DNA from: Chromera velia
Lineage: Eukaryota; Sar; Chromeraceae
Direction of reading: 5' to 3'
NCBI GenBank assembly: GCA_018398765.1
Contig: JAHBMJ010001095.1
Coordinates: forward strand, 32,758-96,757
DNA length: 64,000 nt
The position numbers were made by a program, and so were the translations under genes. This document shows positions 1-16,015 of the stretch, in pieces. The notes under the pieces are model-generated. The model was not told where the DNA came from. It saw only the letters and a program-made list of their open reading frames with translations, and made no database searches. Position 1 is the first letter of the stretch, and each line of letters begins with the position of its first letter.

Positions 1-723
1 TGCGCACAGAAAACGGAAAGAAAGGCGGACTGCAAGTAAAAATGGAATCTCGAACACAAAACTGGATTTCGAAGGAGAACCGATCGTATCTCAGCTGCCT
101 TACAAGTCGAACGAGCTCAAGAACCCTTAAGAAATCTCTACCCTGCCTTTCTCGATTGGACTTTGAAAATATGGAAGACAGAGACAGGAAGGGAAGAAGG
201 GGACAAAGATTGACGCTTAAGCCTCTTTGGATCTTCTTGCAGCTATGCCACACATAGAAACATTGTTGAACTTCTTTCTTTCCTTTGCCCTCCCGACTAT
301 TCGATCGCCAATTTTTGAAGCAAGCAAGCATCTGTTGCACGACGTACTGAGTTTGTGAAGCCCCAGCTTTGATTTACCGTTTTGTCTCGTCGGCTGGAGG
401 GGGATGAAGACTTCTGGGCGTTGCGCTCTCTTGCCCCTTGTGAGAGACGACGTTGAGAGAACGAGCTGCCATCCAACTGCCTTGTTTATAGGGATTTCTT
501 GACACGTCCGTAGCGAGAGAACACCTGCAGGGGAAGCAAAGCGTCTTGTCGTGTCTTCTCAGTGAGGTCCAGGTGATGCGAAGTGTATATGGAAAGAGCA
601 CTTTGTTGTTGATTCTGTGAGCGTTCAGGAAGTTACAAAACAACATTCAACGTGAAGTCGAACTGCTATGAAAAGATCCCAAAAAGCTCACACATCGACA
701 ACTTATACCCTTTTCTGTTGCAG

Positions 724-885
724 ACTGGCTCAAACTTGCCTTCTTTACCCTTGCAAGCGGGCACTATCAAGGAGTTAACAGGGCGTGACCATCTCGGCAG
801 ATTACAGATACGAATTGTTGGGTTGAGCTGTTGTTGTTGTTGCGATGTTGCAGACGTTTTTGTGCAGAGGGGGGGCTGCAACTGA
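724..885 (+). CDS. possible terminal exon, unknown gene
   Basis: A pyrimidine-rich tract ending TTGCAG at 714-723 is followed by a frame open to a TGA at 883-885. It encodes about 53 residues, including a run of five cysteines from a (TGT)n tract. Nothing is recognised in it and no upstream exon could be joined with confidence. It may be the 3' exon of a gene entering from the left edge, or chance. The AT-rich sequence after 1100 would suit a 3' flank. Confidence 0.2.
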   Translation, partial: TGSNLPSLPLQAGTIKELTGRDHLGRLQIRIVGLSCCCCCDVADVFVQRGGCN

Positions 886-1129
886 CTTCTTGACGTTTTG
901 CCCGTCTGTCAGAAGAGTCTTTCAATCGGCTTCATTGGTTTGCTGTAGAACTGGGAAACAAGCTGAAACTCAAAAGACCTCAGCAGACGTCAGAAGATGC
1001 TAGAAGATGTGGTCCAGTGACATATAAGCCCCTGCCCTTGAATATTGGACGCACGTTTTGAGACCTCTCTGTGGTCAACTTTGCCACGGCGCACCACTCA
1101 CCCGCCCCTCATTGTCCATGTATATAACT

Positions 1130-2190
1130 TGTAAAATACATTTATTTTTGCATTTTTTCGCGCACACCGCGTACGTGACAAAACCCTCTATAGGGCAAAA
1201 ACAATAAGGATCCACCTTAGAGCGACCATTTTTTAAAATTAAAAAAATGAAAAAAAGAAAATAAAATGATTTCTAATACAGTAAGTGATAATACAAAGCC
1301 AAGCCGGGCAGAAGCTTATATATGTTGATCGATGTATCGATATACGTACGTATACATACTTTTTTTTTTTCACACATTTTGACACCATCGATGCACCATA
1401 TATATGTGTATTATAATGTCCCTACGGGACATGCCGTGGCCCCCAGGGGTGAGATATAGGGTGAGAGCACTGAGAGGTGCGTCCATGATCGTAGTACATG
1501 CATGCAACAGGTTCCCCTTCCCATATTAATATATGGTGCATGACAAAACCCTCAATCACGGTTGTTGGCTGCATAAAAACGTAGCCGCGGTATCTGTAAA
1601 TGCTATAGAGGGCCAGGGACAGCTGAACGGGCTTCAAGACCATTGAGAAGAAGAAATAAGAAGAGCTCTACTATTAGATACGTTTGCTAATAAGAAAATT
1701 AATGACGTACAAGGACTTCGCTAACACATAGTGTTAACGTGAATAAACGTGAAAGAGAAAATAAAATTGTAACCGCAGCAATACATTACTGATAAATCTT
1801 TAACAATTTATTTTTGCTTATAAAAAAAAAAATCATAGTGCTCCCCGCTTAAATCTACTTACATTTTTATTTTTTATTTACGGAGTGAATATGTAAGTCT
1901 TTTACATACAGACACACATGTTTCTTTCATTTACTTTCATTTATATTTTGGCCATTCTAGAAGTAGCATAGTAGCATATGTAGTAGCCAAACATTATATA
2001 CGCCTTCTATTACTAATACTAGTATCAACTTGCTCTTTTAAATCATCTAGCTGTGACTGAGACTATGAGCTACTCTATAAAATGTTTGAACACAACATTA
2101 TATAAGTCCCAAACTATACGTTTGCTACGCTTGCTGTATTAGTTGCTGTAGTTGATTGTGCTTACTTACTCACTCACCAACATACTTAGT
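1130..2190. other. AT-rich intergenic stretch, no gene seen
   Basis: Base composition drops to strongly AT-rich with poly-A and poly-T runs and short palindromes such as ATCGAT and ATATAT. No frame with protein-like composition is visible. One copy of the dispersed GCCGTGGCCCC motif lies at 1433-1443. Confidence 0.6.
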
Positions 2191-2199
2191 CACTGACTC

Positions 2200-3835
2200 A
2201 CTGAGTCATTCTTGCTTTCCTTACTAATTCACTCACTCACTGTCTCACTTGCTCACTCACTTACTCCCTCATTTTCCTTGTCTCTCTTCGATCACTCACC
2301 CACATGCCCAAAGTTAACGGCTTTCATTAACACTCTCACATCCACACGCCCGAATAGCTTTTATTCACACACTCGCTCTCTCTGTCTCTCTTCGTTTATT
2401 TCTATTTACCCACAAGCCCTAGCGGCTTGAAGTTCTGTTTTCATACTGAGTCTCATTCTCTCTTAGTGACAGGCTGTCTCTATTCATTCAAGTACCCACA
2501 CGTCCATACAAATGTCTTCTGCTGATATGCTTGTACGAGTCCTTGTCCCTCTTCATTCACCCACACGCCCAACCGGCTCCTGTTCACCTAGCTTGTTCAC
2601 ACCGGTTTAGACACTCGCTTTCCCTGTCTATGTTCATGTACCCACACCGTCATGACGCCCCAAACGGCTTCTATTTACACACTCGCTCTCCATGTCTCTC
2701 TTCATTATTCTTCATTGATTTACTGCATGAGGCCCAAGCGGCTTCTGTTCATACACTCGCTCTCCTTGTATCTCCTTGTCTCTCTTCATTCACCCACACG
2801 CCCAAACGGCTTCTGTTCACACACTCACTCTCCCTGTCTCTCTTAATTCATCAGCAGGCCCAAGCGGCTTCTGTTCATGCACTTGATATCTCTTCATTTA
2901 TTCACAGGCCTAGCCATAGGCCCGAGCGGCTTTTGTTCAATGACACACAATTGATTCCTCTTCATTCATCCACAGGCTAGTCCATGGGCCCAAACGACTC
3001 CTGTTCCTAGCTTCTGTTCATACACTCGTTCTCCTTGTCTCTCTTTCTTCGCGGCCTGCACACCTAACCGGCTTCTATTCACACACTCGCTCTCCTTGTA
3101 TCTCCTTATCTCCCTTCATTTACCTATACACCTAAGTGGCTTCTGTTCACATACTTGTTCTCCTTGTATCTCCTTGTCTCCCTTCATTTACCTACACGCC
3201 TAAGCGGCTTCTGTTCACACACTTGCTCTCCTTGTATCTCCTTGTCTCCCTTCATTCACCCACATGCCCAAACGGTTTCTGTTCATACAGTTGTTCTCCC
3301 TGTCTCTCTTCACTCATCCATAGGCCCAAGCGGCTTCTGTATATTTCTGTTCATACACTTGATCTCTCTTCATTCATCCACAGGCCTAACCAGCGGCCCA
3401 AGCGGCTTTTCTTCAATGACACACAATTGATTTCTCTTTATTTATTCATGGGCCTAAGCGGCTTCTATTCACACACTCGTTCTCCTTGTCTCGCCCGCAC
3501 ATCCAAACGGCTTCTGTTCATAAACTCATACATACTCATAAACACGCTCGCTCTCTCCGTCACACCCAAACGGCTTCTGTTCACAAACTCATACATACTC
3601 ATAAATATGCTCGCTCTCTCCGTCTCTCTTTATTCATCCACCTGCAGGCCTAAGCAGATTCTGTTACTGCACACACTTCCTTTCCATGCCCCTCTTTCTC
3701 TATGCACCCGCACGCTCAAACATTCACCCACACGCCTAAACGGCTTCTGTTCACACACTTGCTTACCTAGCTTTATCCACAGGCCCAAACGGCTTCTGTT
3801 CACATCTCTCCCTCTTGAACTCACCAAGCGCTAGA
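2200..3835 (+). repeat. degenerate minisatellite array
   Basis: A core close to CGGCTTCTGTTCACACACTC recurs roughly every 50-90 bases, separated by CT-rich sequence with CACCCACACGCC boxes. Well over a dozen recognisable copies run from about 2310 to 3810. Because the unit rarely contains stops, long Ser/Leu/His-rich frames appear on the plus strand; they look like a by-product of the repeat rather than genes. Confidence 0.75.
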
Positions 3836-3839
3836 CCCA

Positions 3840-5660
3840 TACGCAGTGAGCCTCTCCACAACATTTTAAAGCGAATACTACAGCATCTACAGCGACACAC
3901 ACTATATATAGACAGTATTTTGTGTCCCAGATCCTCAAGTGGAGGTAGAAGGAAGTCGAGAAACCAGGTGCTGAAAAACGACAAGAAGGGCTAAGTAGAG
4001 AGAAAGAAGACGGGCAAAAAGAGGTTCTTGCAGATCAAATTAACCGTTTTTCCTCTTTGTCAAGCGCACTCAGTCGTGGTGCGGCTCACTCCTGACTCTG
4101 TAAGGCGGCATGTCTTAACTTACCACTGAGTTTGGTAGCATAGTCAAACAACGGAGCAATTCAGAACAGCTTCACTTAGACGGTGTGCTTTATCGCCTTC
4201 CTTGAAAACTACACAGATGATCGAATCTATGTACAATTCCCCTCCATGTGTGTTTTTACATATGTACCGATACATTAAGGTTAGACGCATGTTCGCCATG
4301 CACGCGCTAGCTGTACAGTTGCCGGAAAGCGCGGGTCCCGAAAGGCAAATGTAACCCGATTTATTGGTAATTCGACTTTTTTTTTTCCATAGGTGCGGCT
4401 AAGGGCCTTAACAGATACCATGGCCGGGGGCCACGGCATATATGTATATATATTGAGGGGATCGATACAATTTTCGCGATGCATGCATGCATGCACGCTT
4501 GTTGCAGCGTTGCGAGACTGATCAAGTCTTCTTCGAAATCCTGTTCTGGGCGGAAAGAGGTTTCGGTATGCGATTCTGTTGTATCTTGTCGAAAAGAGTA
4601 TTGCGTACAAAGCTGTTTGGACCTTCCGTCATTTTTTGTGTGTGCTTGAGGAGGAAGGAGACCTCTGTCGTGTGGCACCGCGCGTCAACGTTTGAAGAGG
4701 AACGAAAAGTACGACCACGACTGCTCTCATCTTCTTCGTTTGATCGGTCTGTGTTTTTCTCTCGGCAGACAAAATGGATGCGTAGATAAAGGCCGACAGA
4801 AAACACGGCAGGATTTCAGCAAATCACAGAAGAAACGAAGTGAACGCATTGCCTGTCTCCCGTCTCCCCTTTGCTTATCGGCCTCTATTTCTCAATTTGC
4901 CCCTCGGCTGGTTGGTCTTTGCTTTCCCTTCATAGTTTTTTCCTGGACCTTTTTCTCCCCCACCCCATCTCTCTTCTCGTGTTCGTTCTTTTTTGCGGTC
5001 TCCATGCCTCTCGCTTTGACTCTGTGAGTAGTGAGTGAGTGAGTGAGTGAGTGTGTGTGTGTGTGTGCGGTTGTGTCTTGCGTATGTGATTGTGTGTTCT
5101 CTTTCTTTTTTCCTTTCTCTGCCCCCCTTGCATTCCCACTGTGCTCCCTTCCGCTTCCTGCTTTCTTGGTTCTCTTTCGCCATCCCCTCTCTCTCTTTGT
5201 AGTCACTGCAGATCGTCCTCTTTCTCGAACATTAACGAGCCCTCCACCTCGATTTTTTTTTCGTAAGTCGTTCACGGAGTCAGTGAGGCATTGATCTATT
5301 TGGCAGTCGGTCGCGGGCTGGAGTTTCGCTTCAAAAAGGGCGCTTGCATTCCAAGTGTTGCAGAGCTATCTCAGGAGGTGTGTGAGAGGCTGTATGTGTA
5401 GGTCCGATCAGAGGGAAACCGGGAGGGCGAGACGGAGATAGTCAGATAGCTCGTCGAAAGAGCATCATTGTGGGTGAAGTCGCCTGACCCACCAGAGCAA
5501 TGCCATGACAGTTAGAGGCGGAAACCTGAGGATATGCAGCGGGCCTCAGGCTGGCATTAGGCTGCCAATCGGATTTGTGATTGGGGTTGCTTTTTTGGCA
5601 GAGAGTCTGTCTCCCTTATAACTTGATATCTCTTTGTGTCTCGATGTTTCTCTTTGCAGT
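3840..5660. other. no firm gene; microsatellites
   Basis: I see no convincing coding exon. The stretch holds a GCATGC cluster (4480-4496), an inverse copy of the GCCGTGGCCCC motif (about 4424-4439), pyrimidine-rich sequence and a (GTGA)n-(GT)n tract at about 5029-5070. The last part may be the 5' untranslated region or an upstream exon of the gene starting at 5670. Confidence 0.5.
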
Positions 5661-5669
5661 TCAATCAGA

Positions 5670-5923
5670 ATGATTCGGGTGCTTCAATACATCCTGATTG
5701 TCGCCATCATTGGCCTCTCCCAGACGGTCTACTCTTCTCTCCTTCTTTTTGCTCATGCGGTCAGTTATCTTCGGTCATCTCCTGATTTTCCCCAGCCCCT
5801 TTTTGGTCCCACATCCCTTCTCGTCTCCTACTTTCATCTTAGAGCGATCGGGTTGCGCCGAATGAAGAGACAGACTGAGAGCCTGCAATCCGGAGCGCAT
5901 TTCAAGTCCGACGGCGGAATGGA

Positions 5924-5960
<37 letters not shown>

Positions 5961-6212
5961 CGCCCTGCACAGTTGCAAACTGTCTGTAGGCGTGTTGTCC
6001 CTCTGGAGATGGTCACGCGCTGCTGTATTCGTTTTCTGTCACTGCGTCTGCTGTGCTAATTTTGATTTTCTTTCACCGTCTGCTCACTCACCCAAAAAAC
6101 GCTCTCGATCGCTCCGTGGTCCTAGTCCGTGGTCGCTCCCTTCTGTTCTGCAGTCCCCGATACAATTAAGTCAACGTGCTCATTTTCATGTCTCCGTGCA
6201 ATGGCTGTTTTG

Positions 6213-6245
<33 letters not shown>

Positions 6246-7617
6246 CAGGTTGTTGGTGCAGTCCAGTGGGTCTGGTCGAGTGTGGGGATTTTTTTGTGGT
6301 GGTTTTGTGGGAGAATGAGTTGGCGTTGGTTGTGTCTCCTCTCGCAATTCCTGCGGGAGCTCATGTACAGGGGGAGGGCGGTGCCTGTCAATCCGGGAGA
6401 AGAGGGAGATGTACAGGGGGAGGGCGGTGCCTGTCAATCCGGGAGAAGAGGGAGATGGACAGGGGGAGGGCGGTGCCTGTCAATCCGGGAGAAGAGGGAG
6501 ATGTACGGGGGGAGGGCGGTGCCTGTCAATCCGGGAGAAGAGGGAGATGTACAGGGGGAGGGCGGTGCCTGTCAATCCGGGAGAAGAGGGAGATGGAGAC
6601 GCAGGGGAGATCGGTCCTCAATTTGAGCTGCTGCAGCAGAAGCTCGCTGAGGATCTCTACACTTCCGCCGCACATGCCTACCCGGCACTAGGCGCTGCAG
6701 CCACAACGGAAGTCTTTGCCAGATCCATGGAGGATGTTGACCGAACTCTGACGGCGCAGTGCTTCGGGACAATGGCATACGGCAAACTTGCGAGTGCTGT
6801 TGATCGGATGTTGGGGGGAGAAGGGGAGTTTCCGGGAGGGGAGGGGGAAGTTGAGGATGACCACTCAGAGGTCCAGAGCGCTTCAGGGAGTGCCAGCACA
6901 GGCTCTGTTGCGGATGAGGAAGAGGGAGTGGAGGCGGGTGCAACAGTCTGGGACGTATCTGTCAACTCTGATGGTGTCCGCATAGCAACTCACTTGTGGA
7001 GGCTCATCCTTGTGATTGGCGTGACCTTTTTGGCGTACCGTTATGTGGTCAGTTTGTCGTCAGTTTGTGGCTAAGCCTTCGGGAACAAGCGATGTTCTTC
7101 CCTGCAGTTTTTTCTTCTTTGCGTTGATTCTGTGGTGTGTGGGGTCCTTTTCTTCCATTGTGCCGTTACCCTAGGCCGTTACCAACACTATAGTGAAGCA
7201 GCTTGCAATCCACGTTCTTTAGTCGTCTGGTCTTCAACCTACTCACGCGCTTGCCTGTCTCTCTGTCTGTCGGATCGTACGAAACCTCCCTCAAACGTTT
7301 TATTTCATGCCATGGTATTGTTTTCAAATTAACAATGTCCCGGCCCGGTCGGATCCTTCTGCAGGTCCGCCCAGTTATGGATTTTATGACGCCAATGCGT
7401 CTTGTAGATGTTGAGAGGGCCTCTGTCCGAATGTTCAACGTCTTCGAAGAGCAGAAGAGAAATCTGACGGAGGCAGAGAAGACCGTTGCGAGAGAGACCG
7501 TTAACTATCTGGACGTGGAAGTTCTTGGCCCCGCGTTGGACCAGCAGCTGGCTCTGACCAAAATCAGTATCGGATGCATCGCACGACTGCGTGAGTCCCT
7601 TCATCTTTTTCAGTTCT

Positions 7618-7651
<34 letters not shown>

Positions 7652-7933
7652 CTCTCCCCTCCACTCTTTCTCTGCCCCCCTCTCTCTTTCACTCTCTCAC
7701 TCCACCTACATATCTCTCTCTCTCTCTCTCTGTATGTGTGTGTGTGCGTGTGTGCCTGTCCACCTCCACCCATGTCGACCTGTCTCTCTCTCCCTCATTT
7801 CCCCCCCACCACCACCTCTCTCTCTCTCACTCTCTCTCTCTCTCTCTCCTCTTTCTCTCTCTCTCCTTTCTCTCTCTCTCTCCCCCTCTCTCTCTCCTTT
7901 CTCTCTCTCTCCCTCTCAGAGAGTCTCTGTCCT

Positions 7934-7986
<53 letters not shown>

Positions 7987-8014
7987 GCACACACACACAC
8001 ACACACACACTCTG

Positions 8015-8047
<33 letters not shown>

Positions 8048-9040
8048 TTCTCTCCCTCCGTCCCTCCTTCCCTCCCCCCCCTCTCTCTCGCTCCTCCACT
8101 TTCTCTTCCTTCCTTCTTCCGTCGCTTTCGCTCCCTCTTTCTCTTCGTTCTGCCGCGCGACAGACCGCTGTCTCTCATGCAGTCTCACCCTGCCTAGCTG
8201 AATCTCGTGCTGACTGCAGGGCACTTTGTCGAGATGGAGGAGAGAAGGCGCTCCAAGAGGGAGAAAGAGAGGTCAAAAGCGGCTGAAGAGATGAAAGAAG
8301 TGAGTTCCGAACATCCCCCCCCCACTCAACACACTCCTGGCATCGCAATGCTATCTCTGGGTTCCATTTCGCCCGATTACTTGGCGACTCTCCCTCGAGT
8401 TCTCCGACCTGAGGACGCTCCTAGTAGGGAGGGGGAAGGGAGTTTGAGAGGCTGGGTGGACGCCTTTTTCGAGCGCCTGCATACTGCTGTTGGAATTCTG
8501 TCTGTCTTCTGGGTCGTTTCCTGGATTTTGCCATGTCTTGAGACCCTCCTGCGTGGTATTTTTTTCTTTCGCCATCTGCGTCGCCAGCCTGCCACAGCTG
8601 TTCGAGTGAGAGCAAACCAAGTTTCCTTTGCCTTTGTGGCCTACGTAGAGTGGTCACTGAACAACACAGGTTGTGCACAGAACTTTGAATTTGCTGTGAT
8701 GAACAACTCAGTACACGTGCGTGTGCGTTGTTTCCGGTTTTTGTCTTTCTGCCTCTACACAGTACCAGTCGTCATGTTAGAATATCGTCTGGTAAGACAG
8801 TTGTGGAAGAAAAGAAGGCGTTTGCATTCCATTGGGTTCTGGAAGGTGATTGACGCTGCGGGGGTCGCTGCAAGATTTGCAGGATGTGCGTTTAATCCCT
8901 CTTTCATGTTTCAAGGAGCTCAAACCACAAAGCTTACTCGGTATTTATCTCAAATTGCCACTAACACCGTCAACATTCCAGATCACGCAGAAGTAGCTGT
9001 CAGCTCGACTGGTCATGTCTTTGTCGACCATAATCCGTGA
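5670..9040 (+). CDS. multi-exon membrane protein, unknown function
   Basis: Proposed exons: 5670-5759, 6249-7047, 7175-7213, 7365-7590 and 8220-9040; phases agree at the junctions except inside the repeat (below). The first exon encodes a hydrophobic N-terminus (signal or anchor), and exon 2 opens with a second Trp-rich hydrophobic stretch. After the 46-bp repeats come an acidic and Ser-rich segment and a transmembrane helix before 7047. Exon 5 starts with a highly basic stretch (Lys/Arg/Glu-rich), then has at least two hydrophobic segments (about 8470-8570 and 8730-8790), and ends at TGA 9038-9040. Exon 2 begins in one frame and leaves the repeat in another, so the model needs a different repeat number, an unseen small intron or a frameshift. 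No known family is recognised. The last exon may hide another intron. Confidence 0.55.
6366..6600 (+). repeat. 46-bp tandem repeat, five copies, in coding region
   Basis: Five near-identical 46-base units begin with GGGGAGGGCG at 6371, 6417, 6463, 6509 and 6555. The unit has no stop in any plus-strand frame. Because 46 is not a multiple of three, each copy shifts the frame by one. The copies differ at only a few positions (for example TGTACAG versus TGGACAG), so the array is young or homogenised. Confidence 0.9.
7614..8096 (+). repeat. CT/CA microsatellite block in an intron
   Basis: About 480 bases of (CT)n with interruptions and a central (CA)n tract at 7957-8010. It fills most of the intron 7591-8219 of the membrane-protein gene. 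Long Ser/Leu/His frames on both strands here are low-complexity artefacts. Confidence 0.9.
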
Positions 9041-9137
9041 TCCAAGGATAGAAGCCGACAAGTAGAGAGAGTGCAACATCATGTCAGCATCACTGTAGTG
9101 GCGTTTAGAACTTTTTAAAAAATGTAACCGATAAACC

Positions 9138-9173
<36 letters not shown>

Positions 9174-9412
9174 TTCATTCATTCATTCATATATAGATAT
9201 AGAGCGCTTTTTAAATGAATATAAAAGGTCTTCATCATTTGTTTTATACTCCTCAGGCTAGTTATATTCGTTTTAATTATTACGTTTTAATAAGTTTTAG
9301 ATTTTACTGCAGATTGTACAGCTAGTTCTACGGTAATTTCTACTCTTACTCTAAAAATTAAAATGAAGACTAGAATGAAGAGTGCTAGGAATCAATAGTG
9401 AGTGCTCTCTTT
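9041..9412. other. AT-rich 3' flank with (AT)n and (ATTC)n
   Basis: Contains an (AT) dinucleotide run at about 9141-9170 followed by (CATT) repeats to 9190. No coding signal is seen. Confidence 0.6.
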
Positions 9413-9830
9413 CCAAGCTCAAAAGAAGAAAACGAAGTACGCAGGGGCATATGGGGACAGGGGATATGACTTCATCCCATTAGTGAGCCTGGTCGATGAC
9501 ACACTCCATAATTAACTTGAACCTACTTAGACCATACAGAAGCCAACACATTTTTGTGCATGCTGGCCTTGGTCGGACTGTTAAGCCAGTCTTAGCGAGA
9601 AGTGGGCCTAGAAGTGGGGGTAGAGGTCTATATATAAGCTAGGCACAGGTATGGGAAGGTGACATATATTTATAAGGTGTATGGCCGAATTCCTAACCGA
9701 ATTCGAGCTTGGCTGCAAGTTGCCAACCTACAGGCAGCGAGTACGTACATCAGGGGTACGCGAGGCCACTCCGTCGAAGGGGGAAAGAAGGGCGGATTCA
9801 GCAATGGCAGTGAAGGTTTACCATTTACTA
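9413..9830 (+). pseudogene. relic of retroelement ORF C-terminal region (copy A)
   Basis: Two stretches on the plus strand translate to sequence clearly related to the relic at 57857-58187. At 9418-9514 a Lys-rich stretch is followed by DRGYDFIPLVS; at about 9699-9790 a segment contains AWLQVANLQAAS. Between and around them are stops and AT-rich sequence. The pattern (a GYDF-P-hydrophobic box, then an amphipathic Ala-rich helix) resembles the extreme C-terminal part of LINE-type polyproteins, from memory of such families. The frame is broken and it cannot be functional. Confidence 0.5.
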
Positions 9831-10228
9831 GATGATTTGTTAGATTTGATAATCTGCCGTACCTACATGCTAGTTTATACTAGTTTGTATGTCATGACTC
9901 ATGACTTGCCGATCGAACGCTAAACGCCTATTATGAGCCGATGACGATGACGTATGATGGTGATGACCTAGGCTGATGACTAGGATTATGAGTTATATTA
10001 TGATGAACTATTACAATTTTATCCTATGCCACTCGTTATCCTAACATGGTGTAGCATTGATACTAGAACATGTGCTATTAATTTTATAACAGTGTGATCG
10101 TTGTTAATTTGCTTTTAAAAAAATTAAACAGAAAACAAACTAGAAAAAAATGGTAGAACTAAATTGCAATGCAATAATTATTAATTAATAGTAGTCATTT
10201 GACGTCTGTGCTGTAGCGGCGCGCGTGA

Positions 10229-13969
<3,741 letters not shown>

Positions 13970-15519
13970 ATGTCAACCGCCAGCGCATCTCTGAAGCCCC
14001 CTTCTTACACTTACGAAATCTCAGTATGTCCCAGCAAGCTGACAAAGCGTCTCGATCTTGCTGGAGCTCCTGTTTCGAAGTCCCAAGACGACCTGCATCG
14101 ATTGCTGTCGTATCCGATGGGATTCTTTTTTCTGTCGACATGCTGCGGCACCATGTTTCTTTTCTCTCCTAACATATGCGTTGTCTTTTTTCAGCGCTTT
14201 TTTGGTTCCTGGAGCCGCCAGAAAGTCTCAAATGTCTCGAACACAACAGGCAGCAGGACAGCAGCTAAGGTCCTGTCACAGCGTGCAGAAGCCTACCTCT
14301 GCGGGTTTGGCACAGACCCTCTTGCAGTCCAATTTTTGAAATACGTTCCTATGCTGGGACCTCCTCTGTTCTGGAACTGTGCTGCCTTCTTTTATCTTTG
14401 GGGTTTGAAAATGCGTTGGAAAGTCAGTCGCGTCCTCTCCCTCCCGATGGAGGAGAAGTTTGGACTTCCCTTCGATGGCACGATGTACGTCCACACAAGG
14501 ACAGCCTGGCTGGACGACGTGTGCGATGCCTTCTTCAAGAAGCAGCTGATACTCAAGAAGCAGAAGAGGGTAAATCTCGTGCTCTTAGGGGCAGGGTTCG
14601 ACTCCCGGTGTTACCGTCTGACGACCCCGGAAGGACTGGAGGTGAAGAAGTTCGAGGTCGACGCCCCAGGAACACAGACGCGGAAACTGGAAGTGCTCAC
14701 CAAGGCAGGGGTAGACACTTCAGGGGTGACCTTCGTGTCCTGCAACTTTGCAGAACAGTCCTGGGCAGAGAGGCTGAAGAGTGCAGGCATCGACTTGAGC
14801 ATTCCCTCCTGTTTTGTCTGGGAAGGTTGGTATCCGCCGCATCTCCTTCCTGCCTCTCACCTCCCTCTATCTGAACTTTTGCGTGTCTCTTCTCTTCCCT
14901 TCTATTATCTCTTGGGACAAAAAGGGAAGAAGCTGGTGTGAATGTAGAGAATCTCAGTCACTCAATGTGCACATCCACCTACGTTTGACCACCCGTAATG
15001 CAGATCTTTGCACAAACATTGCAAAAGGTGGTGCTTCCTTTTCGTCCGCACGCTGCTGTTGAGAAGTCTTGTTGAGTCGATGTGTGTGTCTTTGTACCTG
15101 TTCCTTTCTGCAGGGGTAACGTACTATCTCCCGAAAGAGGCTGTGACTCACGCTCTTGGCCAAGTGAGTTTGAATGAATTTTCCGTTAATTGCTCTATTG
15201 AACTGACTCCCGATTCCCCCTTTCCCCTTCCTCATGTTTCCTCGACGCTCTCTTCACAAAATGCGTTGGACACCAAGAAGAAGACGAAACAGAAAAGAGA
15301 AAAGAGGCAGGAAAAAAGGAAGGAGGGAGCGAAGGGAGGGATGAAGCAAGAAAGGAAAAAAGGAAGAAAACGAAGTGAACAGACAGACAGCAAAACAGAT
15401 AGACTATACAGACAGGCAGCAGGCAGACTAACAAACAGACAGGCATGCATACCGCCCGACCGACCGACCGGCCAACCGACCGACTGGCAGACAAGAAAGC
15501 TAAACAAGAGAGATAAACG

Positions 15520-15550
<31 letters not shown>

Positions 15551-15731
15551 AGGAAAGAAGGAAAGAAGGAAAGAAAGAAAGAAGAAAAGAAAGAAGGAAG
15601 GAAGGAAAAGAAAGGAAAGGAAAGGAAAGGGAAAGAGAAAGAGAACGAAAAGGCAAGACAGGGAGGTAAGCAGACAGACAGACAGCAGGCAGACAGACAG
15701 ACAGACAGCAGGCAGACAGACAGATAAGCAC

Positions 15732-15782
<51 letters not shown>

Positions 15783-15902
15783 AAGAAAGAGAGAGAGAGA
15801 GACAAAGAGAGAGAGAAAGAGAGAGAGAGAAAGAGAGAGAGAGAGAAAGAGAGAAAGAAAGAAAGAAAGAAAGAAAGAAAGGAAGGAAGGAAGGAAGGAA
15901 GG

Positions 15903-15957
<55 letters not shown>

Positions 15958-15982
15958 AAGAAAGAGAGAAAGAGAAAGAAAT

Positions 15983-16015
<33 letters not shown>

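Noticed and set aside
6366-6600. CRISPR array
   Set aside because: Units are directly adjacent with no spacers, and the context is a eukaryotic coding exon.
7591-8286. Long Ser/Leu/His frames on both strands
   Set aside because: They are translations of CT/CA microsatellites inside an intron; no complexity and no splice consistency.
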